A stretch of DNA of 64,000 nt from Burkholderia sp. OK233 (GTDB taxonomy: Bacteria; Pseudomonadota; Gammaproteobacteria; Burkholderiales; Burkholderiaceae), in the NCBI RefSeq assembly GCF_900230185.1, contig NZ_OCSR01000001.1, positions 5,518,001 to 5,582,000 on the forward strand, written 5' to 3'. The notes under the pieces were generated by a model. That model made no database searches, had not been told where the DNA came from, and worked only from the letters and a program-made list of their open reading frames with translations. Shown here in pieces: positions 35,950 through 44,961 of the stretch (position 1 is the first letter of the stretch; each line of letters starts with the position of its first letter). A program made the position numbers and the translations under genes.

Positions 35950-37248
35950 ATGCATCCCTCCTCACCCCCGCTGGCCCCCGGGCAATCGAAGGCATCCGCC
36001 GTGCTACGCGTGACGGCAGGCAACTTCCTGGAGCAGTTCGACTTCTTCCTGTTCGGCTTCTATGCGACGCAGATTGCCGCGGTCTTTTTCCCGGCGGGGA
36101 GCGAGTTCGCTTCACTGATGATGACGTTCGCAGTGTTCGGCGCGGGCTTCCTGATGCGGCCGCTCGGTGCGATCATCCTCGGCGCGTACATCGACGATGT
36201 CGGCCGCCGCAAGGGCCTGATCGTCACGCTGTCGATCATGGCGAGCGGCACCATCCTGATCGCGTTCGTGCCCGGCTATGCGACGATCGGACTCTTCGCC
36301 CCGGGCCTGGTTCTCATTGGCCGTCTGCTGCAGGGCTTCTCCGCGGGTGCGGAACTGGGCGGCGTATCGGTTTATCTCGCCGAGATGGCGACGCCGGGCC
36401 GCAAGGGCTTCTTCACGAGCTGGCAGTCGGCGAGCCAGCAAGTGGCGATCGTCATCGCTGCCGCGCTCGGCTTCGCGCTCAATCAGTGGCTCGACACGGC
36501 GGCGATCGCTGCGTGGGGATGGCGCGTGCCGTTCTTCGTCGGCTGCATGATCGTGCCTTTCATCTTCATCCTGCGGCGCAATCTCGAGGAAACGCAGGAA
36601 TTCAAACAGCGCCAGCATCGCCCGAGCATGAAAGAAGTCTTTACGACGCTCGTGCAGAACTGGAATGTCGTGAGCGCGGGCGTGCTGCTGGTCGCAATGA
36701 CCACCACGAGCTTCTATCTGATCACGGTGTATGCGCCGACCTTTGGCAAGACGGTCCTGCATCTGAGCACTGCCGACAGCCTGCTCGTCACGCTGTGCGT
36801 GGGTGTCTCCAATTTTATCTGGCTGCCGATCGGTGGTGCGCTGCCGGATAGAATCGGACGCCGTCCGCTCCTTCTTGCGATGACGATCCTGGCAATTGCG
36901 ACCGCCTACCCGGCGCTGTCGCTGCTGGCCCACGCACCGAGCTTCGTCAACATGCTGCTTGTGCTGCTCTGGCTCTCGTTCATGTACGGCATTTACAACG
37001 GCGCGATGGTCGTCGCGCTCACCGAGGTGATGCCAGTCGAGGTGCGCGTCGCCGGATTCTCTCTCGCCTACAGCCTCGCGACGGCGGTCTTCGGAGGTTT
37101 TACGCCCGTCATCTCGACCGCGCTCATTCATATGACGGGTGACAAAGCCGCGCCAGGCTACTGGATGAGCTTCGCCGCGGTGTGCGGGCTCGGTGCAACA
37201 CTCGCACTGTACCGGCGCCGTCGCGTTCCGCTGCATGCGGCTCCCTGA
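35950..37248 (+). CDS. citA: MFS citrate/tricarballylate-proton symporter, CitA-like
   Basis: The 432-residue, twelve-helix MHS-family permease is strikingly like Salmonella CitA/TcuC, e.g. VTAGNFLEQFDFFLFGFYAT, FAVFGAGFLMRPLGAIILGA, LLQGFSAGAELGGVSVYLAE and MTTTSFYLITVYAPTFGKTV. It should import citrate or a close tricarboxylate with protons across the inner membrane. GGAGA precedes the start. Its position after the lyase-like genes and the shared promoter motif support a citrate role for the module. Confidence 0.88.
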   Translation: MHPSSPPLAPGQSKASAVLRVTAGNFLEQFDFFLFGFYATQIAAVFFPAGSEFASLMMTFAVFGAGFLMRPLGAIILGAYIDDVGRRKGLIVTLSIMASGTILIAFVPGYATIGLFAPGLVLIGRLLQGFSAGAELGGVSVYLAEMATPGRKGFFTSWQSASQQVAIVIAAALGFALNQWLDTAAIAAWGWRVPFFVGCMIVPFIFILRRNLEETQEFKQRQHRPSMKEVFTTLVQNWNVVSAGVLLVAMTTTSFYLITVYAPTFGKTVLHLSTADSLLVTLCVGVSNFIWLPIGGALPDRIGRRPLLLAMTILAIATAYPALSLLAHAPSFVNMLLVLLWLSFMYGIYNGAMVVALTEVMPVEVRVAGFSLAYSLATAVFGGFTPVISTALIHMTGDKAAPGYWMSFAAVCGLGATLALYRRRRVPLHAAP

Positions 37249-37294
37249 AGCATCGCACGCCTCCTCGAACATTAGACTGACATTCTATCGCCCC

Positions 37295-38077
37295 ATGAAA
37301 TCCTTTCTTCTGAAACTCTGCACCGCGGCGCTGCTCGGCACCTGCGCCGCCGCGGCGAATGTGCAGGCCGCAGATCTGCATGTGATGAGTTCGGGCGGCT
37401 TTACCGCCGCCTACAAGCTGCTCGGCCCGAAGTTCGCGGCGTCCACCGGCAATACGCTCGATACCGCGCTCGGCCCGTCGATGGGCAAGTCGCCGGAGGC
37501 CATTCCGAACCGGCTCCAGCGCGGCGAGCCTGCCGACGTGGTGATCATGGTCGGCTACGCCCTCGACGACCTGATCAAGCAGGGCAAGGTGATTCCGGAT
37601 TCGCGCGTCGAACTCGCGGATTCGCGCATCGGCATGGTCGTGCGCGATGGCGCGCCGAAGCCCGACATCGGGTCCGAGGCGGCGCTCAAGGAAACCTTGC
37701 TGCATGCCCGGTCGATCGCTTACTCGGATAGCGCGAGCGGCGTCTATATCGAGCGCGAGCTGTTCAAGCGGCTCGGCATCGAGGAACAGGTGAAGACCAA
37801 GGCGAAGATGATCCCGAAGATCCCGGTGGCGTCGGTGGTTGCAACCGGCGACTACGAAGTGGGATTTCAGCAGGTGAGCGAGTTGCTCCCGGTGAAGGGC
37901 GCGGCGTACGTCGGCAAGATTCCGGAGTCGATGCAGTCCGTCACGCGCTTCGCGGCCGGCATCCCGGTCGGCGCGCAGCATCCGAAGGAGGCGAAAGCGC
38001 TGCTCGACTATCTCGCGTCGCCCGCCGTGCAGCCGGAGGTGACGTCGACCGGGCTCGATTCCGTCGCCACGCATTGA
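37295..38077 (+). CDS. ModA-like periplasmic substrate-binding protein
   Basis: The 260-residue protein has a clear signal peptide (MKSFLLKLCTAALLGTCAAA, cleavage near VQA-ADL). A type II binding fold follows: SSGGFTAAYKLLGPKFAAST, DVVIMVGYALDDLIKQGKV, SIAYSDSASGVYIERELFKR. It belongs to the molybdate-binding-like family, but no ABC permease or ATPase accompanies it. Orphan proteins of this type may bind organic anions. The start is chosen by the signal peptide; the reading frame is open further upstream. It is convergent with dctA. Confidence 0.82.
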   Translation: MKSFLLKLCTAALLGTCAAAANVQAADLHVMSSGGFTAAYKLLGPKFAASTGNTLDTALGPSMGKSPEAIPNRLQRGEPADVVIMVGYALDDLIKQGKVIPDSRVELADSRIGMVVRDGAPKPDIGSEAALKETLLHARSIAYSDSASGVYIERELFKRLGIEEQVKTKAKMIPKIPVASVVATGDYEVGFQQVSELLPVKGAAYVGKIPESMQSVTRFAAGIPVGAQHPKEAKALLDYLASPAVQPEVTSTGLDSVATH

Positions 38078-38092
38078 GACGGCGGCAACGAT

Positions 38093-39394
38093 TCAGCCCG
38101 GCAGGTCGGCGGGATGATCGAAAGCTTCTTCGGGTTCATGCGCCAGGCTCAATGCATCCCTCAGACGCGTTGGGTCGCAGGCGCGCTCCCACATCGATAC
38201 GAAGATCACCGCGCAGGTGTTGCTGATCACGCTCGTCAGGGCCCGCGCCTCGGACATGAAGCGATCGATGCCGACCAGTAGCGCGACGCCTGCAACCGGC
38301 AGATCGGGAATGACGGCGAGCGTCGCGACGAGCGCAACCAGTCCGCTGCCCGACACGCCCGCCGCGCCCTTCGACGTGATCAGCATGACCACAAGCATCG
38401 TCGCGATCTGGCCGCCCGAGAGGTGTACATCGCACGCTTGCGCGATGAACATCGAGGCGAGCGTCAGGTAGATCGCCGTGCCGTCGAGATTGAACGAATA
38501 GCCGGCCGGCAGCACCAGTCCGACGATACCCTTGTCGCAGCCAAGCGCTTCGAGCTTGACGATGAGGCGCGGCAGCACGGGTTCGGTCGACGACGTCGCG
38601 AGCACGATGACGAGTTCCTCGCGGATGTAGCGCAGCAGCCGCCAGAGTGAGAAGCCATGCAGGCGTGCAAGTGGAGCGAGCGCGCAGACGACGAACAGCA
38701 GGCACGCCGCATAGAACGACACCACCAGCATGCCGAGCGAGCCAATCGAACGAATGCCGAAGCGGCCCACCGTGAACGCCATCGCGCCGAATGCGCCGAC
38801 GGGCGCAAGCCGCATGATCATCGCGAGGATGCGAAACAGCACGTGCGCGATGCCGTCGATGAATTCCTGTACCCGGCGCCCGGCGCTTTGGTTGGCGTTC
38901 AATGCGAAGCCAAACAGAAGGGCGAGCAGCAAGACCGGTAGCACCTCGCCTTTCTCGAAAGCGCCGACAAGCGTCTCCGGAATCACATGCAGCGCGAATT
39001 CGACGAGTCCGTGCGACTGCGTGCGCGTCGAATACTGCGCGAGGATGGTCGTGTCCAGATGATGCGCGTCGATGTGCAGTCCCGCGCCCGGGTGCAGCGC
39101 GAACGCGGTCGCGAGCCCCAGAACGAGCGCAACGATGGTGAGAAAGTAGAACAGACCCAACGCCTTCAGGATGGTCCGGCCGATCTTCGAGCCGCTCGCA
39201 AGCGACGTGATGCCGGTGACGATCGTGCAGAAGACGATCGGCGCGATCATCATGCGTACCAGCGCGACGAACGCATCGCTGAGCGGTTTTAGCGACGCGC
39301 CGACCTGTGGCCAGAAGTGGCCGACGGTCATGCCGAGCCCCATTCCAAGCAGGACCTGGACGTACAGCAGCCTGAATGGCCTTGGCAGTGTCAT
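38093..39394 (-). CDS. dctA: C4-dicarboxylate transporter DctA
   Basis: The 433-residue protein belongs to the dicarboxylate/amino acid:cation (glutamate-type) symporter family. It shows PLSDAFVALVRMMIAPIVFC, ATSSTEPVLPRLIVKLEALG, AGYSFNLDGTAIYLTLASMF and SKGAAGVSGSGLVALVATLA, the re-entrant loops that bind substrate and sodium. It imports succinate, fumarate or malate. The ATG at 39392-39394 overlaps the LysR stop as ATGA, so the two are translationally coupled. Uptake of dicarboxylates fits a module that yields or uses oxaloacetate-type acids. Confidence 0.9.
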   Translation of the reverse strand: MTLPRPFRLLYVQVLLGMGLGMTVGHFWPQVGASLKPLSDAFVALVRMMIAPIVFCTIVTGITSLASGSKIGRTILKALGLFYFLTIVALVLGLATAFALHPGAGLHIDAHHLDTTILAQYSTRTQSHGLVEFALHVIPETLVGAFEKGEVLPVLLLALLFGFALNANQSAGRRVQEFIDGIAHVLFRILAMIMRLAPVGAFGAMAFTVGRFGIRSIGSLGMLVVSFYAACLLFVVCALAPLARLHGFSLWRLLRYIREELVIVLATSSTEPVLPRLIVKLEALGCDKGIVGLVLPAGYSFNLDGTAIYLTLASMFIAQACDVHLSGGQIATMLVVMLITSKGAAGVSGSGLVALVATLAVIPDLPVAGVALLVGIDRFMSEARALTSVISNTCAVIFVSMWERACDPTRLRDALSLAHEPEEAFDHPADLPG

Positions 39395-40320
39395 TTCGAA
39401 GTCTTCTTCGCCGCGCGGGCCATGCCGCTGCGCTTCGTGTCGAGAATCATCTGATAGAACTGCTGCGCGGCCGGCGCGAGCGGACGCCCCCGGCGGCTGA
39501 CGATCCCGACACGTCTCGTCACGACCGGATCGACGAGCGGCACGCTTGTCAGAATCGGATGGTCGCGCATGGGCATCGCCATTGAGGGCACGGCGGCCAC
39601 ACCGAGTCCTGCTTCGATCAGGCCAAGCATGGTGGTGACATGGTGGGTCTCGCAAACGCTAGGCTTCCTCGGCGCCACGGTGGTCAGCGCCTGATCGAGC
39701 AGCAGGCGGTTGCCAGAAGTCTTGTCGACGGAAACGTATTCGTGTTCATAAAGCTCGCTCCACGACACACGGGTCTTTCGGGCCAGCGGATGATCGCGAC
39801 GGCATGCGGCGACGAACCGTTCCTGCAGCAGGACCTTGAATTCGATTTCGGGCTCCTGGCTGCCCATGAAGCTCACGCCGAAATCGGCTTCGCCGCTGAT
39901 TACCGAGCCGAGCACTTCATTGGCGCTCGAGTCGAGCAGCTTGACCCGGATCCGCGGATAGCGGCTGTGATAAGCGGCAACCACGCTCGGCAGGAAATAG
40001 TAGGCAACCGACGGCACGCATGCGATCGTCACATGACCCAGGCGGCTCGTGGAGACGTCGCGGATGCCGAGCAACGCGACATCAAGGTCGTCCAGAAGTT
40101 GTTCTGCGCTTGGGGCGAACACGCGTCCTACGGTGGTGAGCGTCACGCTGCGCGTGGTTCGCTCGAAAAGCCGCACGCCGAGCGCCGCTTCGAGCTTCTC
40201 GATGCGCCGGCTGAGCGCCGGCTGCGAAATGCTGACTGCCTCGGCTGCTTTGCGGAAGCTGCCCAACTCCACGACGGCTCGAAACGCCTGCAAATCGTTC
40301 AGGTCGAAGTTGACGCCCAC
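39391..40320 (-). CDS. LysR-family regulator coupled to dctA
   Basis: A 309-residue LysR protein with an N-terminal winged helix (FDLNDLQAFRAVVELGSFRK, ISQPALSRRIEKLEAALGVR) and an effector-binding domain (DFGVSFMGSQEPEIEFKVLL). I chose the GTG at 40318-40320 because GGAGG stands seven bases upstream and LysR homology starts within four codons. It is transcribed with dctA, away from the lyase-like genes on the plus strand. It is the only regulator of the module and so the best candidate to bind the 45-bp motifs. Confidence 0.88.
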   Translation of the reverse strand: MGVNFDLNDLQAFRAVVELGSFRKAAEAVSISQPALSRRIEKLEAALGVRLFERTTRSVTLTTVGRVFAPSAEQLLDDLDVALLGIRDVSTSRLGHVTIACVPSVAYYFLPSVVAAYHSRYPRIRVKLLDSSANEVLGSVISGEADFGVSFMGSQEPEIEFKVLLQERFVAACRRDHPLARKTRVSWSELYEHEYVSVDKTSGNRLLLDQALTTVAPRKPSVCETHHVTTMLGLIEAGLGVAAVPSMAMPMRDHPILTSVPLVDPVVTRRVGIVSRRGRPLAPAAQQFYQMILDTKRSGMARAAKKTSK

Positions 40321-40330
40321 GATCCATCCT

Positions 40331-40345
40331 CCGCATTTTATGCGG
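40331..40345. promoter_or_regulatory. Short palindrome before the LysR gene
   Basis: CCGCAT-TTT-ATGCGG is a perfect 6-bp inverted repeat just upstream of the ribosome binding site of the LysR-dctA pair. It may be an autoregulatory site or an mRNA hairpin. Confidence 0.3.
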
Positions 40346-40450
40346 CTATTTTGCATGATGTGGGCGAAAGCGCCCATCAAGGACAACACTCGGTAATTCA
40401 GCCCACCGGGGATCGCGCCGAAGTCGGGAGCGAGGGGCCGGTTTCGTCGT

Positions 40451-40610
40451 GATGCTGTTGAAAAAGTCGGCGACGGTCTACATAGCGTAGGTTTTCATGG
40501 GTCGCTTTACCCTTAACCGAGGCCCGCGAACGGCTTGCAGGCCGATCTGAGAGGTTGATTTTCTGGCCTGCGGTGCGCTAACCAACTGCCGAGACTTTTT
40601 CAACAGCATC
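40451..40610. mobile_element. 160-bp MITE-like non-autonomous element
   Basis: GATGCTGTTGAAAAAGTC at 40451-40468 is repeated inverted at 40593-40610, a perfect 18-bp terminal repeat. GTCGT flanks both sides (40446-40450, 40611-40615) as a 5-bp target duplication. There is no reading frame inside. The ends look like those of larger insertion sequences that would mobilise it in trans. Confidence 0.8.
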
Positions 40611-40935
40611 GTCGTGTCAGCGGTCATTCATGGCAGAGAGGTGGGTGTCTCTTCATGGCCGTCTCCCGCGGAACACCGAACACCGAACGGTGGGAGTGTC
40701 GTTCCATTGCGGTCGCTCGCGTCTATGCTGCGCACGCCCCTTGCTCGGCCCATGCGGCCATTACTCCCTGAAGCCACTTGTGGACGGGCGGTCAAGGCGT
40801 AGAAACTTGATACGCTTTGTGTACTTCTGTGACGCCGCTTACGTCACCCGGCAAGGCATGCGAGGGGGCATGACATTCAAGGCTCAGTGGTACCGGGACA
40901 AGTTTGTGAAAAAACGTGGCAAAGGCTTCTGCGGC
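40611..40935. other. 325-bp stretch between MITE and integrase fragment, no supported gene
   Basis: Short plus-strand frames occur. One ends MTFKAQWYRDKFVKKRGKGF with a stop at 40936-40938, but nothing recognisable supports it. Confidence 0.3.
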
Positions 40936-41370
40936 TAGCGGTCCACCGCAGTGCGGGCCAGTGGTGGCAGTGCGACCTTGCCCGCCTTGCGCCCTTTCCC
41001 GGCGATGCTCAGCCAATGATCGCCCCGGGCGTCGGTTTCGACGTTGCCGAGACAGGCGCCGATCAGTTCGCTGACGCGCAAGCCGGTCGCATAAGCGAAG
41101 TCCAGCACGAAGCGCAGGCGTTGCCCAGCCGGCGCTTCCCAGCCATACGACCACTCAAGGCCGTCAGCAATGGCGCGCACGAGCATCCACTCGCCCTCGG
41201 TAAAGGCATGGGACGTGTCGAGCACGGCTGAGCGGCTGGTGCCGCGCACCTTGACGCCGGCGAACGGATTGGCCAGCAGGTAGCGCTGCCCGATCAGGCA
41301 GCGAAACATCGCGCCGAGTACGGACAGCGCGTAGGCGGTTGAGCGGGCAGACAGCCTACCGGAGAATGGT
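40936..41370 (-). pseudogene. Internal fragment of a tyrosine recombinase paralogue
   Basis: This piece corresponds to 29818-30251 inside the large integrase gene, same direction, at roughly 85-90% DNA identity by eye. It encodes RPFSGRLSARSTAYALSVLG through YATGLRVSELIGACLGNVET to LPPLARTAVDR. It contains the first catalytic Arg but lacks the H-x-x-R box and the Tyr, as well as any start. With the intact gene it forms a direct repeat around the citrate-lyase-like module. Confidence 0.85.
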
Positions 41371-41471
41371 CGTCATTTAAGATTCGCGTGAGGCTCCGTT
41401 ACGCCACCATTTTTCCTCGCTCCACACAACGGAGCCTGCAGGCGAATGAAACCGGACACAGTGCGCAACGA

Positions 41472-42463
41472 CTATGCGAGATCAACGGTACGCACGAACT
41501 TCAACAGTTGGTCGCTGACGGAGGCGGCGGCTTCATGTTGTACCCAATGCCCCACGTTATCGAGTTCGAGTCCTCCTGCAAGGCCCGGCAATCCCGCGCG
41601 AAGATCGTCCAGGCTCAGCGGATAGAGCTCTTTCATACCGTCCGCCTTGCCCCAGATAAAAAACGACGGCTGAGCGATCTTCGCGCCCTTCCATGGAGCG
41701 GACAAGACAAAATATGGCTCCGCCGCGCGGTAATAATTTAACCCTCCGTGGAAACCGGTACGTTGAAATTCCGCGATGTTATGCGCGACATAGTCCGGTG
41801 GAGCCCACGAAGGCAACGGTCCGGGAGCAGCACGATGAAGGCTCGAGCCGGATCCATTGGACTCCACTGCTGGCCGGCTGACGCCGTACCCGATGCCCAA
41901 TACAGAACGCCGGGAATGGTCACCGCCGCGTTAGCCCACATTTCGTCGGCGTCGGGCCGAATCTGCTCGAACATATAGAACTTGTCTTGATTCCCCGCCT
42001 TGCGCATCCTGTCGAAAACACTGACGTCTCCACGCGGCACGTAAGGGACACTGAGGCAGAATACCGCCGCGAATCTGTCCGGGCGCATCAGTGCCGCGTT
42101 CCATGCATGCGTCGCTCCCCAGTCATGACCGACGAGGACGGCGCGCGGAATCTCTAGTGCATCGAGCAGGCCAACCAGGTCGCCTGTCGTGTGCAACGGG
42201 GTGTACAGGCTTGCGTCGGCCGGAGCTGAGCTTTGCCCATAACCACGCATATCCGGGGCAATTGCTCGATATCCCGCCGACGCAATGACCTTCATCTGCC
42301 CGCGCCACGTATAGGAGGTGTCCGGAAAACCGTGGCAGAACAGCACTGCTGGCCCCTCTCCTTGCTCTGTCACGTGCAAGGAAATGCCATTAGTCTCGAT
42401 GCTGTAGTGTGTGATGCCATCGTTGAAATCTGAAGTCAGGCCATCTCTATTCGAGGCACTCAT
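41472..42463 (-). pseudogene. Alpha/beta hydrolase (epoxide-hydrolase type), 1-base frameshift
   Basis: The N-terminal part has the oxyanion loop FCHGFPDTSYTWRGQM and the nucleophile elbow LVGHDWGATHAWN (Asp). The catalytic His lies in LELDNVGHWVQHE in another frame. The switch is near 41835: PARAF in one frame is followed by HRAAPGPLPSWAPPDYV in the next, which a missing single base explains. The ATG at 42461-42463 follows AAAGGAG. Repaired, the protein would be about 330 residues, normal for soluble epoxide hydrolases. Sequencing error is possible. Confidence 0.8.
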
Positions 42464-42525
42464 TTCGTTCAACTCCTTTCGTTGATGTGCAGGACCCGAT
42501 GCGGGTGAGGACGCGTCCGTGATGG

Positions 42526-43437
42526 CTACGACACCCCCTTTGCCTCGAGCCAGGAGCGGATTGCCTGGACGAGTTCAGCCTTGTGTTCGAGCGGCAGCCA
42601 GTGGCCTGCGCCCAGCGTCGCCACAGACAGATCCGTGCAGGCGTTTCGCATGGGCTCGCCGAGCGCGCCGCGGGTGATGTCGCAGATGCCATCGAATTCG
42701 CCGTTCACGAACAGCACGGGCTGGCTCAGGCGGCCGCTGTCGGGCGCACTCCGAGCGTAGGCAATGTTGGCGTCATCGTTCAGATACCAGGCGTTAGCCG
42801 AACGAAAGCCGGTCACACGGAACGCATCAACCAGCGCGTCGAAGTCAGCCGACGGCCAGAGCGCCGCGTCCGGCGTCACCATCGGCGCGCGACGTGCCAA
42901 ACCAAACCAGCCGCCATTGCGCGAGACCAGCGCAGAGCGATGCATGTGGTTCGCAGACTTCGGATCTCCAGACCGATAGATCGCCGCCAGAGACGACGCT
43001 ATGTCGGCATTGAAGTCGATAACGGTCTGATCGAAATGCTTCAGATAGAAGCGGTAGTAGTCCCATTGCCCATCCGGATACTGGTCGGCGGGATAGAGCG
43101 TCCGATCGATCAGGGGCAACAGCGTGCGCAACCCGAAGCTCTCCGGCATATATGGAACGGAGACGAATACGACCGCGCGACTGCGCTTCGGGTGATGTGC
43201 AGCGAGCGCACCGGCCACCGGGCTTCCCAGGTCGTGGCCGACCCATATTGCCGGACTCGCGCCCAGATGGTCATGAAGCTCGACCATGTCTTCAACCACC
43301 TCTTTGAGCGCATAGGCATCGGGCGCATCTGGTGTCGACGAGCCACCGTAGCCGCGCATGTCGGGGGAATCGTACCTTTCGTGCAATTTATGGCAGCTTG
43401 CAACTAAAAAAACGTTATTGATCAACGATTTGCGCAT
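42526..43437 (-). pseudogene. Alpha/beta hydrolase, N-terminally truncated
   Basis: Homology to epoxide-hydrolase-type proteins begins abruptly at SPDMRGYGGSSTPDAPDAY. It continues through the nucleophile elbow WVGHDLGSPVAGALA (Asp) and PYMPESFGLRTLLPLIDRTL to the catalytic His in TLGAGHWLPLEHKAELV. The first 60-70 residues with the HGxP oxyanion loop are absent and replaced by unrelated sequence, although an ATG at 43437 could start a short leader. It is paralogous to the neighbour at 41472-42463 and probably inactive. Confidence 0.7.
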
Positions 43438-43646
43438 CCTCCGATTCCGCGAAAGCCGTGCCGCCGCCAAGCCTTGCTGCAAGCGGCACCGCAAGTGACT
43501 GCCGCCAGATTTCGCACGATTCGAACGATTACCCCGCCGCCATTGGACAAAACCGCACCGTCGGCGCCACCCGCAGGGCAACGCTGTCGATCTGCATGGA
43601 ATCCTGCCCCGGGATTTCCCTAGGCAGACATTTTTCGATGTTTGGT

Positions 43647-43675
43647 ATTAAATAAATCAACGTGATTTATTTAAT
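43647..43675. promoter_or_regulatory. Perfect palindromic operator upstream of the ROK regulator
   Basis: ATTAAATAAATCA (43647-43659), centre ACG, TGATTTATTTAAT (43663-43675) are 13-bp arms with no mismatch, in an otherwise GC-rich region. AT-rich palindromes of this form are typical ROK (NagC/Mlc/XylR) operators. It lies 35 bp upstream of the ROK start, fitting autoregulation and control of the whole sugar operon. Confidence 0.7.
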
Positions 43676-43710
43676 CGGCACCCAAGCAGGTGTCGCACTG
43701 GAGGAGACTT

Positions 43711-44961
43711 GTGAGAAGCCCCCATTTCGGCCAAGGCAGCAATTCGGCGAACGTGCGCCGCTACAACGAGCGCCTGCTGCTGCAGGCACTGCGTCGTGCG
43801 GGACAGGCGTCGAAAGCCGATCTCGCCCGCCTGGCCAATCTGACCAGCACAGCGGTAGGCAGCATCATTACATCACTCAGCGAGGCCAAGCTGATCGAAT
43901 TCACCGGCCGCCGAGTCGAAGGCCAGCGCGGCCAACCTGCCTCCTTGATCCGTCTTGACCCGCGTGGCGCCTTTGGCATTGGCGTACGGCTAGACCGTAC
44001 CAGCATGGAAACGGTGCTGGTGAATTTCGCCGGCGAGGTGCTGGGGCGCCGCGCACACGATATGGTGCTGCCCCACCCGGCTCGCGTGCTCGAGATTGTG
44101 CAGCACGACATCCATGAACTATTGCCGCTGCTCACCCGGGAAGAGCGCGAGCGCCTGAGCGGCATCGGCGTCGCACAACCGTACAACCTCGGGAGCTGGC
44201 TGCGCGAACTCGGCCTGCCGGCCGATACGTTCCGCGCTTGGGACGAGACGGATTTCGGCAGCAAACTTGGCCAGGCTCTGTCCTTGCCGGTATTCAGCGA
44301 GAACGACGGCAACGCGGCGGCCATCGCGGAACTGTTCTACGGCTGTGGACGTCAATGTGACGATTTCATCTATCTGTTTCTCGGGCCGGCGATCGGCGGC
44401 GGCATCGCCGTCGACGGCGATTGTCTGCGCGGCGTGAGCGGCAATGCGGGTGATATCGGCGTCATGCCGGTACCGCCCAGCCGCCTGCCGTCAGCCCCTC
44501 AGCCGGCCGGGCCGTGGGACATCCTGCTCTCCCGTGCGTCCCTCAATGCGCTCACGCGGCACCTACGTTACAGCGGCGAGTCGATTGAAAATCGCGCCGC
44601 GCTCGAAGCCTGCATCGCGCGCGGTGTGCCCGCCGTCGACGAATGGCTCGACGATTGCGTTGATGCGCTCGCTCCTGCCCTGCGCGCGATGCTGTGCGTG
44701 CTGGATGTGCCGGTAGTCGTCCTCGACGCCGATATCGACGCTGGCCTGATCAATACGCTGATGAAACGCCTGCGCACGGCACTGGCGATTACTGCGCCGG
44801 AAGCCCGCGGCACCCCGGCACTCGTGCGAGGCACCTTCGGGTCGGATGCGGGCGCGATCGGTGCCGCCACGCTGCCGATGTTCTTCAATTTTTCGCCGCG
44901 AGCGGGCATTCTCAAAGGCGCCGGTGCTGAATCGCAGGAGGTGCACCATGTCCAGTTTTAA
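43711..44961 (+). CDS. ROK-family transcriptional regulator of the sugar operon
   Basis: The 416-residue protein has an N-terminal winged helix (VRRYNERLLLQALRRAGQAS, NLTSTAVGSIITSLSEAKLI) and a C-terminal sugar-kinase-like fold (SENDGNAAAIAELFYGCG, GPAIGGGIAVDGDCLRG). The usual ROK zinc-binding Cys cluster is missing. GTG at 43711 is preferred because GGAGGAG lies five bases upstream; GTG at 43690 is an alternative. Its end overlaps the ABC ATPase gene by 14 bases. Position and operator suggest a FrcR/XylR-like repressor, released by sugar. Confidence 0.88.
   Translation: MRSPHFGQGSNSANVRRYNERLLLQALRRAGQASKADLARLANLTSTAVGSIITSLSEAKLIEFTGRRVEGQRGQPASLIRLDPRGAFGIGVRLDRTSMETVLVNFAGEVLGRRAHDMVLPHPARVLEIVQHDIHELLPLLTREERERLSGIGVAQPYNLGSWLRELGLPADTFRAWDETDFGSKLGQALSLPVFSENDGNAAAIAELFYGCGRQCDDFIYLFLGPAIGGGIAVDGDCLRGVSGNAGDIGVMPVPPSRLPSAPQPAGPWDILLSRASLNALTRHLRYSGESIENRAALEACIARGVPAVDEWLDDCVDALAPALRAMLCVLDVPVVVLDADIDAGLINTLMKRLRTALAITAPEARGTPALVRGTFGSDAGAIGAATLPMFFNFSPRAGILKGAGAESQEVHHVQF

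Noticed and set aside
36112..37272. 386-codon minus-strand frame opposite the CitA-like gene
   Set aside because: Its composition (Arg/His/Asp-rich) is the shadow of a membrane protein gene; the plus-strand protein is clearly real.
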